64,000 nt of DNA from Thiomonas sp. FB-Cd. Lineage in GTDB: Bacteria; Pseudomonadota; Gammaproteobacteria; Burkholderiales; Burkholderiaceae_C. Both the position numbers and the translations under genes were made by a program. Each line of letters opens with the position of its first letter. Position 1 is the first letter of the stretch. Location: contig NZ_JPOE01000005.1 of assembly GCF_000733775.1 (NCBI RefSeq), positions 620,001 through 684,000 on the forward strand, written 5' to 3'. Positions 46,240 to 56,608 of the stretch are shown here, one piece after another. Under the pieces are notes generated by a model, which did not search any database, was not told where the DNA came from, and saw only the letters and a list, made by a program, of their open reading frames with translations.

Positions 46240-47187
46240 TCAATCACGCAACTGCCGACCCGTCAGCTTGAGGAACACATCTTCAAGATTGGCCGAGCGG
46301 TGGAGGATGCGCAATCCGTTTGTCAGCGGCTGCATCGCTGCAACCAAGGCCGTGCCGTCGGCCGCGTACGCAAACAAGGTGTCACCGCTGCGTTCCATGC
46401 GTTGCGCGTACGCAGCAGCCAGGCTCTGAGCCTCGTCCACGCGCGCGCCATACATCTCGATCACGTCGGGTTCGACATGCCGCGCAATGAGTTCGAATGG
46501 CGCACCGTCATCCAAGCCGCGTCCATGATCCATGACCAGAACGCGCTGGCAAAGGCGCTCGGCCTCCTCCATGAAGTGCGTTGTGAGCAGGATGGATTTT
46601 CCCACGGCCAGGAGGGACTTGAGACGATCCCAGATGAGGTGCCGCGCCTGCGGGTCCAGCCCGGTCGTGGGTTCATCCAGAAAAATGATGGCCGGCTCGT
46701 GAATCAGCGCCCGCGCCAAGCTCAGGCGGCGCTTCATGCCACCCGACAACTCTGCAATCCGCGCATGCGCCTTGCCCTGCAGCCCCGCAAATTCGAGCAA
46801 TCCAGCGATGCGGGGCCGTGTCTGCGCGTCGCGCAGTCCGAAATACCGGCCGTAGATCAAGAGATTCTCTTCAACCGTGAAATCCGGGTCCAGGCTGTCG
46901 AACTGCGTCACGACGCCCACGTGCATACGGGCCAGCCGGGCGTGCTCTGGCACGGCGTGGCCCATGAGCTCAATGCTGCCTGCATCCGGCTGCGCCAAGC
47001 CGAGACATAGGCGTATGGTGGTGGTCTTGCCGGCTCCGTTTGGGCCAATGATCCCAAAACATTCCCCAGGCCGGATCGCGAAGGTGAGGTCGCGCACGAC
47101 ATCCTCGCCAGCGTAGCGCTTGCGCAGGCCACGCACGTCCAGCAGGGCTTTGCCTTGCACTGTTCCTTCCATCGCAGTTGCTGCCAT
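46240..47187 (-). CDS. ABC transporter ATP-binding protein (NodI-like)
   Basis: ATPase of the exporter, 315 residues. Seen: Walker A GPNGAGKTT; signature LSGGMKRRLSLARAL; Walker B AIIFLDEPTTGLD; and His in LLTTHFMEEA. A C-terminal extension of about 80 residues is typical of NodI/DrrA-type ATPases. The ATG at 47187 (MAATAMEGTVQG) is chosen; 47172 is an alternative and the frame opens further at 47295. It is separated from rplQ by a strong terminator. Confidence 0.92.
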   Translation of the reverse strand: MAATAMEGTVQGKALLDVRGLRKRYAGEDVVRDLTFAIRPGECFGIIGPNGAGKTTTIRLCLGLAQPDAGSIELMGHAVPEHARLARMHVGVVTQFDSLDPDFTVEENLLIYGRYFGLRDAQTRPRIAGLLEFAGLQGKAHARIAELSGGMKRRLSLARALIHEPAIIFLDEPTTGLDPQARHLIWDRLKSLLAVGKSILLTTHFMEEAERLCQRVLVMDHGRGLDDGAPFELIARHVEPDVIEMYGARVDEAQSLAAAYAQRMERSGDTLFAYAADGTALVAAMQPLTNGLRILHRSANLEDVFLKLTGRQLRD

Positions 47188-47247
47188 CGGGTATTGGGGG
47201 TCACCAGCTCGCCGCTGTTCCCCAACCATCGTCCTTGCCCGTGCCCC

Positions 47248-47292
47248 AAAAACAAAACCCGGCGCCGGCCTTCCAAGCAGGCCTGCGCCGGG
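47248..47292 (-). terminator. Intrinsic terminator of the ribosomal alpha operon
   Basis: A 13-bp GC-rich stem with slight imperfection (47258-47270 with 47280-47292) around a nine-base loop. On the minus strand it is followed by TTTTGTTTTT. It sits 45 bp after the rplQ stop and ends the ribosomal cluster. Confidence 0.85.
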
Positions 47293-47336
47293 CAATCGGC
47301 GTTGAGCGCGAACGCGCGGTGTGGAACCCGCGCGCC

Positions 47337-47732
47337 TTACTCGGCCGCCTTCCCTTCAGCGGGCGAAGCCTCGTCGGGGCGATCAACCAGTTCAACCAAG
47401 GCCATGGGGGCGTTATCACCCACGCGATAGCCGAATTTGAGAATGCGCGTGTACCCGCCCGGCCGCGTCTTGTAGCGTTCGCCAAGTTCACCAAACAGCT
47501 TGACCACGGAATCGCGGTCACGCAGTCGATCGAATGCCAAGCGGCGGTTCGCCAGCGAAGGCTTCTTGCCCAGCGTAATCAGGGGTTCGACGACCCGGCG
47601 CAATTCCTTGGCCTTGGGCAGGGTGGTCTTGATCGCCTCATGCGCGATCAGCGAGTTCGCCATGTTGCGCAACATGGCCAGCCTGTGGCTTGTGGTGCGG
47701 TTCAGTTTGCGCAGACCGTGTCCGTGGCGCAT
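47337..47732 (-). CDS. rplQ: 50S ribosomal protein L17
   Basis: Large-subunit protein near the peptide exit tunnel. Seen: 131 residues starting [20 protein letters not shown], then [22 protein letters not shown] and a typical tail. Last gene of the alpha operon, here separated from rpoA by 130 bp that contain a terminator-like hairpin. Confidence 0.98.
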   Translation of the reverse strand: MRHGHGLRKLNRTTSHRLAMLRNMANSLIAHEAIKTTLPKAKELRRVVEPLITLGKKPSLANRRLAFDRLRDRDSVVKLFGELGERYKTRPGGYTRILKFGYRVGDNAPMALVELVDRPDEASPAEGKAAE

Positions 47733-47831
47733 AGTGCTTTCCTTTCGTTATGTTGAAGCCAGCCGTATCAGGTACTGGCCTTGCACGATACCGTCTTGCG
47801 CATGACATGCATGCGGGTGCGGCGGTTCAAA

Positions 47832-47856
47832 ATATGCCGCCCGGCTCCCGGGCGGC
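47832..47856 (-). terminator. Terminator-like hairpin between rpoA and rplQ
   Basis: Perfect 11-bp stem ATGCCGCCCGG/CCGGGCGGCAT with a three-base loop, six bases after the rpoA stop. On the minus strand it is followed by ATTTTG. It could reduce read-through into rplQ or protect the mRNA 3' end. Confidence 0.65.
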
Positions 47857-47862
47857 ATCCAA

Positions 47863-48855
47863 TCAGTTCGGGCGCGTTTCCAGCTCGGCCGGGGGCCAGC
47901 TTTCCAGCTTCATGCCCAGGGTCAGACCCCGGGCAGCCAGCACTTCCTTGATCTCGTTGAGCGATTTGCGTCCAAGATTAGGCGTCTTCAGCAGCTCCGT
48001 CTCACTGCGCTGGATCAGATCCCCGATGTAGTAGATGTTTTCAGCCTTGAGGCAATTGGCCGAACGCACGGTCAGCTCCAGGTCATCCACAGGACGCAAA
48101 AGGATGGGGTCGAATTGCTGGGCACTCGCCGAACCGCCCGCCTCCAGCGCCTTTTCCGCCCCTTCCAAGCTGGCAAACACGGACAACTGCTCCACGAGGA
48201 TGCGAGCAGCGGTGCGAATGGCCTCTTCGGCGCTCGTCGACCCGTTCGTCTCAATTTCCATGACCAGCTTGTCCAGATCGGTGCGCTGCTCAACGCGCGC
48301 GTTCTCAACCGCGTAGCTGACGCGGCGCACGGGCGAGAACGAGGCATCCAGCACGATGCGGCCGATGATCTTGCCACCTTCGTCCGCATAGCGACGCAGG
48401 TTGCCGGGCACATAACCGCGGCCCTTCTCGACCTTGATCTGCATGTCCAGCTTCCCCTGCTGCGACAGGTGCGCAATCACGTGTTCGGGATTCACAATCT
48501 CCACGTCATGCGGCGTCTGGATGTCAGCCGCAGTGACTACCCCCTCACCTTCCTTGCGCAGCGACAGCGTGACTTCGTCGCGGTTATGAAGCTTGAACAC
48601 CACGCCCTTGAGGTTGAGAAGAACGGCAATCACATCCTCCTGAAGGCCGTCGACCACCGAGTACTCGTGCAACACGCCGTTAATACTCACCTCGGTCGGG
48701 GCGTACCCCACCAGCGATGACAGCAATACGCGGCGCAGCGCGTTGCCGAGCGTATGGCCATAGCCGCGCTCAAACGGCTCCAGGGTCACCTTGGCGCGCA
48801 ACGGGCCCAGGGCTTCAACTTGGATGGATTTCGGACGAAGCAATGCGGTTTGCAT
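47863..48855 (-). CDS. rpoA: RNA polymerase subunit alpha
   Basis: Alpha subunit that nucleates RNA polymerase assembly and contacts activators and UP elements. Seen: 330 residues; N-terminal dimerisation domain with [19 protein letters not shown]; and C-terminal domain with [19 protein letters not shown] and [14 protein letters not shown]. Between rpsD and rplQ, the standard alpha-operon position. Confidence 0.99.
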   Translation of the reverse strand: MQTALLRPKSIQVEALGPLRAKVTLEPFERGYGHTLGNALRRVLLSSLVGYAPTEVSINGVLHEYSVVDGLQEDVIAVLLNLKGVVFKLHNRDEVTLSLRKEGEGVVTAADIQTPHDVEIVNPEHVIAHLSQQGKLDMQIKVEKGRGYVPGNLRRYADEGGKIIGRIVLDASFSPVRRVSYAVENARVEQRTDLDKLVMEIETNGSTSAEEAIRTAARILVEQLSVFASLEGAEKALEAGGSASAQQFDPILLRPVDDLELTVRSANCLKAENIYYIGDLIQRSETELLKTPNLGRKSLNEIKEVLAARGLTLGMKLESWPPAELETRPN

Positions 48856-48943
48856 GAATTTCCTTTCAATACCCTCCGCTCGTTACACGGATAAGGCTGA
48901 CGACTACGAAACAAAGGCGCGACAGCGCCCCAGCAACCCCGAA

Positions 48944-48974
48944 GCGAGCCCGTGAGGGTTCCTCACCGGCTCGC
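48944..48974. other. Long hairpin in the rpsD-rpoA spacer
   Basis: A 13-bp stem with a single C-C mismatch, GCGAGCC-C-GTGAGG closing a GTT loop with CCTCAC-C-GGCTCGC. It lies 18 bp past the rpsD stop. No T tract follows in the operon direction, so an mRNA stability or processing role is more likely than termination. Confidence 0.5.
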
Positions 48975-48991
48975 TGCACGCACAGTGCAGA

Positions 48992-49614
48992 TCAACGGGA
49001 ATAAAGTTCGACAATCAGCGACTCGTTGATGTCGCTTGCGAATTCGTCACGGTCTGGCGTTTTCTTGAACACGGCTTCCATCTTGCTCGGGTCGACTTGG
49101 ACCCAGGCCGGGAACCCGTTGCCCTCGGCAAGCTTCAGTGCATCGGCAATCCGCAGTTGCTTCTTTGCCTTTTCGCGAACGGCCACGGTCTGGCCGGGCA
49201 TGACGCGCGCCGACGGAATATCGAGCACGGTCCCGTCAACCACGATGCCTCGATGGCTCACGAGCTGGCGCGCCTCTGCTCGCGTGGAGGCAAAACCCAT
49301 GCGGTAGACCACCGTATCCAGACGCGACTCAAGCAGCGTCAGCAGATTCACGCCGGTGTTGCCGCGCAAGCTCTGGGCCTTTTCATAGGTCCGGTGAAAC
49401 TGCTTTTCCAGCAAGCCATACATCCGCTTGACCTTCTGCTTTTCGCGCAGTTGCGTTGCGTAATCCGACTGCCGTGAGCCGGACGTACGTCCGTGCTGGC
49501 CGGGCTTCGTGTCGAATTTGGCCTTGGATTCGATGCCACGGCGCGCACTCTTCAGAAAGAGATCGGAGCCTTCGCGGCGGGAGAGTTTGGCCTTGGGCCG
49601 AGATAACGTGCCAC
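48992..49614 (-). CDS. rpsD: 30S ribosomal protein S4 (apparent one-base frameshift at codon 7)
   Basis: Primary 16S rRNA-binding protein; also a translational repressor of the alpha operon in E. coli. A GTG at 49614 with AGGA eight bases upstream reads MARYLGP, the canonical S4 start, then leaves frame. From [11 protein letters not shown] on, the standard S4 sequence continues in another frame to 48992 ([27 protein letters not shown]). Adding one base in the run of three G at 49595-49597 gives 207 codons, the expected length. rpsD is essential, so this is almost certainly a sequence error. Without correction, a start for the second frame would have to be non-standard. Confidence 0.93.
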
Positions 49615-49732
49615 TTGCTATTTCCTTTAAATCAACTGCCGCAGACTGTGCTGCGGGAGCTTGGGTCGCAAGACCCAAGCAGTGGGCTTGGCGGCGCGAG
49701 CACCGCGTTGTATTGATCCTGACCGGGCGCGC

Positions 49733-50137
49733 TCAGATGCGACGACGCTTGGGCGGGCGGCAACCGTTGTGGGGCACAGGGGTGACATCAGCAATCTGGA
49801 TCACCTTGATACCCAAGCCATTCAACGCACGTACTGCGGACTCGCGCCCTGGGCCGGGACCCTTGATACGCACTTCGAGTTGCTTGATGCCGCACTCAAT
49901 GGCTTGGCGTCCTGCATTTTCCGCCGCCACCTGCGCTGCAAACGGGGTGGATTTGCGCGAACCCTTGAAACCTTGACCACCGGAGGACGCCCAGGACAAC
50001 GCGTTGCCCTGGCGATCCGTAATGGTGATGATGGTGTTGTTGAAGGAGGCGTGCACGTGCGCAATCCCGTCCGCCACATTCTTGCGAACCTTCTTGCGCG
50101 TGCGCTGCGCCGAACCCTGCGTTGAACCTTTAGCCAT
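49733..50137 (-). CDS. rpsK: 30S ribosomal protein S11
   Basis: Platform protein that contacts mRNA near the Shine-Dalgarno helix. Seen: 134 residues with [34 protein letters not shown] and the Arg/Lys tail [11 protein letters not shown]. Positioned between rpsM and rpsD as in the standard alpha operon. Confidence 0.98.
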   Translation of the reverse strand: MAKGSTQGSAQRTRKKVRKNVADGIAHVHASFNNTIITITDRQGNALSWASSGGQGFKGSRKSTPFAAQVAAENAGRQAIECGIKQLEVRIKGPGPGRESAVRALNGLGIKVIQIADVTPVPHNGCRPPKRRRI

Positions 50138-50155
50138 GACTTCGTCCTTGTATGC

Positions 50156-50521
50156 TTATTTCTTCAGCGCTGCAGCGCCCTTGCGCGGGCCCTTGCGGGT
50201 GCGGGCGTTTGTGCGTGTGCGCTGACCGCGAACCGGCAGGCCGCGGCGATGGCGCATGCCACGATAGCAGCCCAGGTCCATCAGGCGCTTGATGTTGATT
50301 GAGACCTCGCGGCGCAGGTCACCTTCGATGACGAATTGGCCAACCTGCTCTCGCACCTTCTCGAGTTCGGCATCGGTGATGTCTTTCACCTTTGTCGAAT
50401 AGGCGACGCCCGCAGCGTCGCAAATCTTGCGCGCCGTGGTTCGGCCAATGCCATAGATCGCAGTCAGACCGATTTCAGCGTGCTGATGCGGGGGAATATT
50501 GATACCAGCAATACGGGCCAT
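50156..50521 (-). CDS. rpsM: 30S ribosomal protein S13
   Basis: Head protein that contacts the P-site tRNA and bridges to the large subunit. Seen: 121 residues; [31 protein letters not shown]; and [19 protein letters not shown]. First gene of the alpha-operon group here, after rpmJ. Confidence 0.98.
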   Translation of the reverse strand: MARIAGINIPPHQHAEIGLTAIYGIGRTTARKICDAAGVAYSTKVKDITDAELEKVREQVGQFVIEGDLRREVSINIKRLMDLGCYRGMRHRRGLPVRGQRTRTNARTRKGPRKGAAALKK

Positions 50522-50548
50522 TGGATTCCTCGATTCAAATAAGGCCGG

Positions 50549-50662
50549 TTAACCCTGACGCTGCTTATGGCGGGGGTCGGTACAGATCACACGCACCACG
50601 CCCTTGCGGCGGATGATCTTGCAGTTTCTGCACATCTTCTTGATGGACGCACTAACTTTCAT
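50549..50662 (-). CDS. rpmJ: 50S ribosomal protein L36
   Basis: A 37-residue protein, [19 protein letters not shown] at its start and DPRHKQRQG at its end. C11, C14, C27 and H32 form the zinc ribbon, so this is the zinc-binding (C+) form. It lies between infA and rpsM, the usual place, with 12 bp to infA. Confidence 0.96.
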   Translation of the reverse strand: MKVSASIKKMCRNCKIIRRKGVVRVICTDPRHKQRQG

Positions 50663-50674
50663 GATTTACCTCGT

Positions 50675-50893
50675 TTATTTGGCACGAAATACGATCCGCG
50701 CGCGCGTCAGATCGTAGGGCGTGAGTTCAACAGTGACCTTGTCGCCGGGCAAGATGCGGATGTAATGCATCCGCATCTTGCCGGAAATGTGGCCGAGGAC
50801 GACGTGGCCGTTTTCCAGCTTGACCCGGAAGGTTGCATTGGGAAGATTTTCAAGAATCTCCCCTTGCATTTGAATGGCATCATCCTTAGACAT
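50675..50893 (-). CDS. infA: Translation initiation factor IF-1
   Basis: S1/OB-fold factor that occupies the ribosomal A site during initiation. Seen: 72 residues starting [20 protein letters not shown], with [20 protein letters not shown], the canonical IF-1 core. Between secY and rpmJ. Confidence 0.98.
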   Translation of the reverse strand: MSKDDAIQMQGEILENLPNATFRVKLENGHVVLGHISGKMRMHYIRILPGDKVTVELTPYDLTRARIVFRAK

Positions 50894-50908
50894 AGAAAAG
50901 TTCGGGCC

Positions 50909-52228
50909 TCAGCGCAACGTCATGCCACTTTTGAAATTCGCACGCTTGAGCAACGCATCGTATTGATGCGACATCGCGTAAGCCTGCACCTGTGCCATGA
51001 AATCCATGGTCACCACCACAATGATCAGCAGCGACGTCCCGCCAAAATTAAATGGCACATTATATTTGAGCACCAAAAACTCGGGAAGCAGGCAAACCAG
51101 TGTGATGTAAAGCGCGCCCGCCAGGGTCAGGCGCATGAGTATTTTGTCGATATACCGTGCCGTCTGCTCACCCGGGCGGATACCCGGGATGAATGCGCCA
51201 CTCTTCTTTAGATTATCAGCCGTCTCACGGCTATTGAAAACAAGCGCCGTATAGAAAAACGTAAAGAATATGATCGCCCCGGCATACAGAGCGATGTAAA
51301 TCGGCTGCCCAGGAGAAAGGAGTGCGGCGGCATCCTTGAGCCAACTCATGCCGGCTCCGGCTCCGAACCAACTCACCACTGTTGCAGGCAACAGAATGAT
51401 TGACGATGCGAAGATCGGTGGAATGACGCCAGACATATTCAGTTTCAGCGGCAGATGGGACGACTGACCTCCATACACCTTGTTTCCGACCTGCCGGCGC
51501 GCGTAGTTGACCAGGATTTTGCGCTGGCCACGCTCCACAAATACCACGAAATATGTCACCGCGACGACGATTGCCAGCACGAAGATGGACACGAGAATGC
51601 TCATCGCACCCGTACGGACCAATTCAAGCAAACCACCCAGCGCCGTGGGCAATCCAGACGCGATGCCTGCAAAGATAATGATCGAAATACCATTACCCAA
51701 GCCGCGTTCCGTGATCTGCTCGCCCAGCCACATCAGGAACATGGTTCCCGCCGTGAGGCTTACGACAGCGGTGAGCTTGAAGCCAATGCCCGGATCAAGA
51801 ACCAGCCCATGCGCAGAGCTCAGTGCCACCGAAATACCGAGCGACTGGAAAATCGCCAGCACAAGCGTGAAATAGCGTGTGTACTGGGTGATCTTCCGGC
51901 GACCCGCCTCGCCTTCCTTTTTCAGCGCTTCCATCGAGGGCAGCACGTAGGTCAGCAATTGCATGATGATCGATGCCGAAATGTACGGCATGATTCCCAG
52001 CGCAAAGACCGTAAAGCGCGACAGGGCGCCGCCCGAGAACATGTTGAACAGCCCGAGGATGCCTCCCGAATTGTTCTGGAACAGCTGCTGCAACTGCTGC
52101 GGATTGATACCAGGCACGGGAATGTGCGCGCCAATGCGGAACACAATCAATGCGCCCAGCAGAAAAAGGAGGCGCTTGGTCAAGTCCCCATATTTCCCGC
52201 TACCGAGTGCGCTTGATTGTGTGGCCAT
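50909..52228 (-). CDS. secY: Preprotein translocase subunit SecY
   Basis: Channel subunit of the Sec translocon in the inner membrane. Seen: 439 residues, about ten TM segments; [12 protein letters not shown] near the N-terminus; [13 protein letters not shown]; and the cytosolic loop [16 protein letters not shown]. Positioned after rplO in the spc operon. Confidence 0.98.
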   Translation of the reverse strand: MATQSSALGSGKYGDLTKRLLFLLGALIVFRIGAHIPVPGINPQQLQQLFQNNSGGILGLFNMFSGGALSRFTVFALGIMPYISASIIMQLLTYVLPSMEALKKEGEAGRRKITQYTRYFTLVLAIFQSLGISVALSSAHGLVLDPGIGFKLTAVVSLTAGTMFLMWLGEQITERGLGNGISIIIFAGIASGLPTALGGLLELVRTGAMSILVSIFVLAIVVAVTYFVVFVERGQRKILVNYARRQVGNKVYGGQSSHLPLKLNMSGVIPPIFASSIILLPATVVSWFGAGAGMSWLKDAAALLSPGQPIYIALYAGAIIFFTFFYTALVFNSRETADNLKKSGAFIPGIRPGEQTARYIDKILMRLTLAGALYITLVCLLPEFLVLKYNVPFNFGGTSLLIIVVVTMDFMAQVQAYAMSHQYDALLKRANFKSGMTLR

Positions 52229-52247
52229 GGCAGGTCCCGTGCTTAGC

Positions 52248-52691
52248 TTAGTCTTGCGGCGCAGCCACCGTACCGCCGGCGGCCTCGATCGCCACGCGTG
52301 CCCCGCGGGTCACCGCAACGCCGGTCACGGTGAACCCGCGATCCACGCCACCGGAGGCGAAGATCTTCGCCGATAGCGCCTGATCAGAAATGAGGCCCGC
52401 CGCCTTCAGCGTCAGCAAGTCGACCTGATCGCCCTTGATTGCAGACAACTCGGACAGGCGGACTTCCGCCTTGAACTTCGCCGTCGGCGACTTGAATCCA
52501 CGCTTGGGCAAGCGGCGTTGCAGCGGCATCTGGCCGCCTTCAAAACCGACCTTATGATAGCCGCCCGAGCGTGACTTCTGGCCCTTGTGGCCTCGCCCGG
52601 CAGTCTTCCCCAAGCCTGACCCAATGCCGCGACCCACGCGCTTATTGCTATGGGTCGCGCCTTCGGCGGGCTGAATGGTATTGAGTTGCAT
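52248..52691 (-). CDS. rplO: 50S ribosomal protein L15
   Basis: Large-subunit protein of 147 residues. Seen: [14 protein letters not shown] start; the Gly-rich [20 protein letters not shown]; and [18 protein letters not shown]. The ATG at 52691 is chosen; the frame opens four codons earlier. Confidence 0.98.
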   Translation of the reverse strand: MQLNTIQPAEGATHSNKRVGRGIGSGLGKTAGRGHKGQKSRSGGYHKVGFEGGQMPLQRRLPKRGFKSPTAKFKAEVRLSELSAIKGDQVDLLTLKAAGLISDQALSAKIFASGGVDRGFTVTGVAVTRGARVAIEAAGGTVAAPQD

Positions 52692-52726
52692 GCTGAATCT
52701 CACAAATGAGGGTAGACCATGCCCAA

Positions 52727-52912
52727 TCAGGCGATGACCTTCACCAGATAATCGACTTTGCGAATCATGCCGCGAACTGACGGCGTGTCTTCCAGGGTGC
52801 GCTCGTCGTTGATATGACGCAGGCCCAACCCGCGAACCGTATCGCGATGGTCCGAGCGCGTGCCGATCACACTACGCACCAACTTCACTCTGACTTCTTT
52901 CTTGTCTTGCAT
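52727..52912 (-). CDS. rpmD: 50S ribosomal protein L30
   Basis: Small large-subunit protein of 61 residues: [20 protein letters not shown] and [19 protein letters not shown]. Stop is 35 bp before rplO, start eight bases after rpsE. Confidence 0.97.
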   Translation of the reverse strand: MQDKKEVRVKLVRSVIGTRSDHRDTVRGLGLRHINDERTLEDTPSVRGMIRKVDYLVKVIA

Positions 52913-52920
52913 GGCAGACC

Positions 52921-53439
52921 TCAGCCGAGGATTTCTTCGACGCTCTTGCCGCGCTTCATGGCGATTTCAGAAGGCGTATTGGCCTTCGTGAGACCGTCCA
53001 GCGTGGCACGAACCATGTTGTAGGGGTTGGTGGAGCCATGACTCTTCGCAACCACATCCGTGATGCCGACCACCTCAAAGATGGCGCGCATCGGGCCGCC
53101 CGCAATGATGCCCGTGCCTTGCGGCGCGGGGGACATCATGACGTCGGAGGCGGCGTGACTCCCGTACACCTGATGGTGCAAGGTGCCATTCTTGAGCTTG
53201 ACCTTGACCATGTTGCGCCGTGCCTGGTCCATGGCTTTTTGCACGGCAACAGGCACTTCACGCGCTTTGCCCTTGCCCATGCCGATGCGCCCGTCGCCGT
53301 CGCCCACCACGGCAAGAGCGGCGAAACCAAGAATACGGCCACCCTTGACCACCTTGGTGACGCGGTTCACCGCGATCATCTTCTCCCGCAGACCGTCATC
53401 ACGGGCTTCGGTGTTCATCTTTGCTTGGATTTTGGCCAT
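52921..53439 (-). CDS. rpsE: 30S ribosomal protein S5
   Basis: Decoding-centre and mRNA-entry protein. Seen: 172 residues; [20 protein letters not shown] (RNA-binding domain); [18 protein letters not shown]; and a C-terminal [17 protein letters not shown]. Confidence 0.98.
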   Translation of the reverse strand: MAKIQAKMNTEARDDGLREKMIAVNRVTKVVKGGRILGFAALAVVGDGDGRIGMGKGKAREVPVAVQKAMDQARRNMVKVKLKNGTLHHQVYGSHAASDVMMSPAPQGTGIIAGGPMRAIFEVVGITDVVAKSHGSTNPYNMVRATLDGLTKANTPSEIAMKRGKSVEEILG

Positions 53440-53446
53440 CTCAACC

Positions 53447-53806
53447 TCAGAATTTCAAACCAGCTTCGCGGGCAGCTTCAGCCAACGCCTTGACGCGGCC
53501 GTGATACTGAAAGCCGGAGCGATCGAAGGCGACTTGTTCAATGCCTGCGGCCCGCGCCTTCTCGGCGATGCGCTTGCCAACGATTTGCGCTGCACCGACA
53601 TTGCCCCCCGACCCCTGGAGCTGTTGCCGCACTTCGGGCTCAGCTGTCGATGCTGTCATCAGCACCCGCGCCCCGTCATCGGAGATGATGCTTGCATAGA
53701 TATGCGCGTTCGAACGATGCACCGCCAGGCGCGTCACATCCAAGCGGGCAATATGGGCGCGCGTTGACTTGGCGCGGCGCAGACGGGCTTGTTTCTTATT
53801 CAACAT
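53447..53806 (-). CDS. rplR: 50S ribosomal protein L18
   Basis: 5S rRNA-binding protein of 119 residues. Seen: [32 protein letters not shown]; and [20 protein letters not shown]. Seven bases separate its stop from rpsE. Confidence 0.98.
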   Translation of the reverse strand: MLNKKQARLRRAKSTRAHIARLDVTRLAVHRSNAHIYASIISDDGARVLMTASTAEPEVRQQLQGSGGNVGAAQIVGKRIAEKARAAGIEQVAFDRSGFQYHGRVKALAEAAREAGLKF

Positions 53807-53817
53807 TTCACAACCCC

Positions 53818-54351
53818 TTATTTCTTCTTGGTTTCCTTGATCACCACGACCTCATTGGCGTAGCGAACCCCTTTGCCCTTGTAGGGCTCGGGCGGACGAA
53901 TGGCACGGATATCGGCAGCCACCTGACCGACGAGCTGCTTATCCACACCCTTGAGCACGATCTCCGTCGGGGTGGGCGTCTCCACCTTGATGCCCTCTGG
54001 CATGTCACGCACGACGGGATGGGAAAAACCAAGAGCGAGGTTCAGCTTGGCCCCCTGGACCTGAGCCTTGTAGCCAACGCCAATGAGCGTCAGCTTTTTC
54101 TCGAAGCCCTTGTCCACGCCGGCAACCATTCCCGCGACCAAGGCGCGGAATGTCCCGGAGAGCGCATGGGCCTCACGGCTCTCGTCCGACGGGGCGAACG
54201 TCAGCGCGCCATTCTCGAACTCGACCTTCACCAGCGGATTCAGCGGGCGGTCCAGACGACCGAGCCCACCCTTAACGGCAATTTGTTCGGGCGACAGGGA
54301 GACTTCCACGCCCTTGGGCACAACAATGGGATTCTTGGCGACTCGCGACAT
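53818..54351 (-). CDS. rplF: 50S ribosomal protein L6
   Basis: Protein near the sarcin-ricin loop and factor-binding site, 177 residues. Seen: [17 protein letters not shown] start; [20 protein letters not shown]; and C-terminal [18 protein letters not shown]. Confidence 0.98.
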   Translation of the reverse strand: MSRVAKNPIVVPKGVEVSLSPEQIAVKGGLGRLDRPLNPLVKVEFENGALTFAPSDESREAHALSGTFRALVAGMVAGVDKGFEKKLTLIGVGYKAQVQGAKLNLALGFSHPVVRDMPEGIKVETPTPTEIVLKGVDKQLVGQVAADIRAIRPPEPYKGKGVRYANEVVVIKETKKK

Positions 54352-54364
54352 GGCCAGCCCTCAA

Positions 54365-54760
54365 TTAGGCAACATAACAAAGGACCTCGCCGCCGACGCC
54401 GACCTGGCGCGCCTTGCGGTCGGTCATCACACCCTTCGGCGTGGAGACGATGGCGACACCCAGTCCGTTCAGGACCTGGGGAATGGCGTGTCGCCCACGA
54501 TAGATACGCAAGCCGGGGCGACTGACGCGCTCGATGCGCTCGATCACCGGGCGCCCTGCGTAGTACTTCAGCGCAATCTGCAGATCAGCCTTGGCACCAT
54601 CACGCACCAGCTCATAGCCGTCAATGTAGCCTTCATCCTGAAGCACTTGGGCGATAGCCGCCTTGAGCTTCGACGCTGGCATCTTCACGCTAGCCTTCTC
54701 GACCATCTGCGCATTGCGGATGCGCGTCAGCATGTCGGCAATGGGATCACTCATGCTCAT
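54365..54760 (-). CDS. rpsH: 30S ribosomal protein S8
   Basis: Central-domain rRNA-binding protein; translational repressor of the spc operon in E. coli. Seen: 131 residues; [18 protein letters not shown] start; [12 protein letters not shown]; and [21 protein letters not shown]. Confidence 0.98.
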   Translation of the reverse strand: MSMSDPIADMLTRIRNAQMVEKASVKMPASKLKAAIAQVLQDEGYIDGYELVRDGAKADLQIALKYYAGRPVIERIERVSRPGLRIYRGRHAIPQVLNGLGVAIVSTPKGVMTDRKARQVGVGGEVLCYVA

Positions 54761-54793
54761 AAAAATGTTCTCCGGTGACTTCCGATAGCCGCA

Positions 54794-55099
54794 TTACCAG
54801 CTGGACTTGGTGACGCCGGGGATTTCCCCACGAAACGCCAATTCACGAATCTTGTTGCGGGCAAGTCCGAACTTGCGAAACGTCCCGCGCGGACGCCCCG
54901 TCAGCGCACAACGATTGCGCAGGCGCGTGGGGTTTGCGTTCCGGGGCAACTGCTGCAGCGCCAGTCGGGCCTGGAGATGCTCCTCATGCGATTTGCTCGA
55001 ATCAGCGATGACAGCCTCAAGCGCAGCACGCTTCGCAGCGAACTTCTGCACGAGCTTTTCGCGCTTATCTTGCCGATTGATCAGTGAAAGCTTGGCCAT
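54794..55099 (-). CDS. rpsN: 30S ribosomal protein S14
   Basis: Head protein of 101 residues. Seen: [20 protein letters not shown] and [11 protein letters not shown]. It lacks the zinc-binding Cys pairs, so it is the longer zinc-independent (C-) form. Confidence 0.98.
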   Translation of the reverse strand: MAKLSLINRQDKREKLVQKFAAKRAALEAVIADSSKSHEEHLQARLALQQLPRNANPTRLRNRCALTGRPRGTFRKFGLARNKIRELAFRGEIPGVTKSSW

Positions 55100-55106
55100 G
55101 GCAATC

Positions 55107-55646
55107 TCAATTCTTAAAGGGAAAGCGGAACGCGGACAGCAGCGCCTTGCATTCGTCGTCCGACTTCGCGGTCGTCGTGATGCTGATATTCAGTCCACGC
55201 AGCGCGTCGACCTTGTCATACTCGACCTCAGGGAAAATAATCTGCTCTTTCACCCCGATGTTGTAGTTGCCGCGACCGTCAAACGCGCGCGACGACACAC
55301 CGCGGAAGTCGCGCACGCGCGGCAGCGCCACCGTGATCAAGCGATCGAGAAACTCATACATGCGCCCACCGCGCAGCGTGACTGAGCACCCGATCGGCAT
55401 GCCCTCGCGCACCTTGAAGGCCGCAATGGCCTTGCGCGCCTTGGTCACCACAGGCTTCTGCCCGGCAATCTTGGTCATGTCGCCCACTGCATGCTCGATG
55501 ACCTTCTTGTCTGCAACCGCCTCGGATACGCCCATGTTGAGCGTGATCTTGGTGATGCGCGGAACCTCCATGACCGACTTGTAGCCGAACTGCTTTTGCA
55601 GATCAGGCACGACTTGGCCCTTGTAAAACTCTTGCAAGCGCGACAT
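55107..55646 (-). CDS. rplE: 50S ribosomal protein L5
   Basis: 5S rRNA-binding protein of 179 residues. Seen: [38 protein letters not shown]; and [20 protein letters not shown]. Confidence 0.98.
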   Translation of the reverse strand: MSRLQEFYKGQVVPDLQKQFGYKSVMEVPRITKITLNMGVSEAVADKKVIEHAVGDMTKIAGQKPVVTKARKAIAAFKVREGMPIGCSVTLRGGRMYEFLDRLITVALPRVRDFRGVSSRAFDGRGNYNIGVKEQIIFPEVEYDKVDALRGLNISITTTAKSDDECKALLSAFRFPFKN

Positions 55647-55657
55647 AACGCCCCCAG

Positions 55658-55975
55658 TTAAACCTTGATTTGCTCGCCACTCGAACGGAACACGCGAACC
55701 TTGTTGCCGTCAGAGAGGGAACTAATGCCGACACGATCTGCCTTGCCGGACGCCGGATTAAAAATCGCCACATTGCTTTGATGAATGGGCATTTCCTTGG
55801 ACACGACGCCGCCGGGCTGGTTTTGCATTGGGTTCGGACGCGTATGACGCTTCACGAGATTCACACCCTCAACGATCAGATGCTCCGCCCCATGGCGCGC
55901 AAGCACCTTGGCACGCCGCCCTTTGTCGGCTCCGGCGATGACGACGACTTCGTCGCCCCTGTGGATTTTGTTCAT
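55658..55975 (-). CDS. rplX: 50S ribosomal protein L24
   Basis: Assembly-initiator protein of 105 residues with an N-terminal KOW motif ([19 protein letters not shown]) and a [13 protein letters not shown] segment. The ATG at 55975 is chosen over 13 further open codons upstream. Confidence 0.97.
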   Translation of the reverse strand: MNKIHRGDEVVVIAGADKGRRAKVLARHGAEHLIVEGVNLVKRHTRPNPMQNQPGGVVSKEMPIHQSNVAIFNPASGKADRVGISSLSDGNKVRVFRSSGEQIKV

Positions 55976-55985
55976 GGTCGACCTC

Positions 55986-56354
55986 TTACAGCACTTCGGG
56001 TGCGAGGGAAACAATCTTCATGAAACGCTCGGTGCGAAGCTCGCGCGTGACCGGCCCGAAAATGCGGGTCCCAATCGGCTCCAGCTTGGCATTCAGAAGG
56101 ACCGCCGCGTTCGTATCGAACTTGATCAACGAACCATCGGCGCGGCGCACGCCCTTGGCGGTGCGCACGACAACAGCGTTGAACACTTCGCCCTTTTTCA
56201 CACGCCCACGCGGCGCGGCTTCCTTGATGCTGACCTTGATGACGTCGCCGATGCCGGCATAGCGACGCTTGGACCCGCCGAGCACCTTGATGCACATAAC
56301 GGTCTTCGCGCCAGTGTTGTCAGCAACATCCAGCCTTGATTGCATCTGAATCAT
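55986..56354 (-). CDS. rplN: 50S ribosomal protein L14
   Basis: Subunit-interface protein of 122 residues. Seen: [40 protein letters not shown]; and [20 protein letters not shown]. First gene of the spc group; a 254-bp spacer with a promoter candidate precedes it. Confidence 0.98.
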   Translation of the reverse strand: MIQMQSRLDVADNTGAKTVMCIKVLGGSKRRYAGIGDVIKVSIKEAAPRGRVKKGEVFNAVVVRTAKGVRRADGSLIKFDTNAAVLLNAKLEPIGTRIFGPVTRELRTERFMKIVSLAPEVL

Positions 56355-56459
56355 GTGGAATCCTGAAATTCTTTCCCAACTTGGCGGCATCAAGCAGCAT
56401 GCCGACAGTCTTGGGCCCAGCGAGTGGGATTGTGAAGCGCAAAAGCGCAGAACTAGATA

Positions 56460-56487
56460 TTTTTACTTGAACGAACCCAAATGTCAA
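56460..56487 (-). promoter_or_regulatory. Candidate promoter of the spc operon
   Basis: On the minus strand a perfect -35 box TTGACA (56482-56487) is followed after 16 bp by TAAAAA (56460-56465) in an A/T-rich stretch. It lies about 105 bp before rplN inside an unusually wide spacer after rpsQ. Confidence 0.55.
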
Positions 56488-56608
56488 GGTCCGCTCGAGA
56501 TTTTTGAGCGCTGCGGCACATGTCCGAGGCGATTTTGCTGCGGGGCACGGTCCCGGCGGGGCCAAACCCCGCACCGACTCCCCGCTGCAACGCCCGAATC
56601 AAAGCGCC

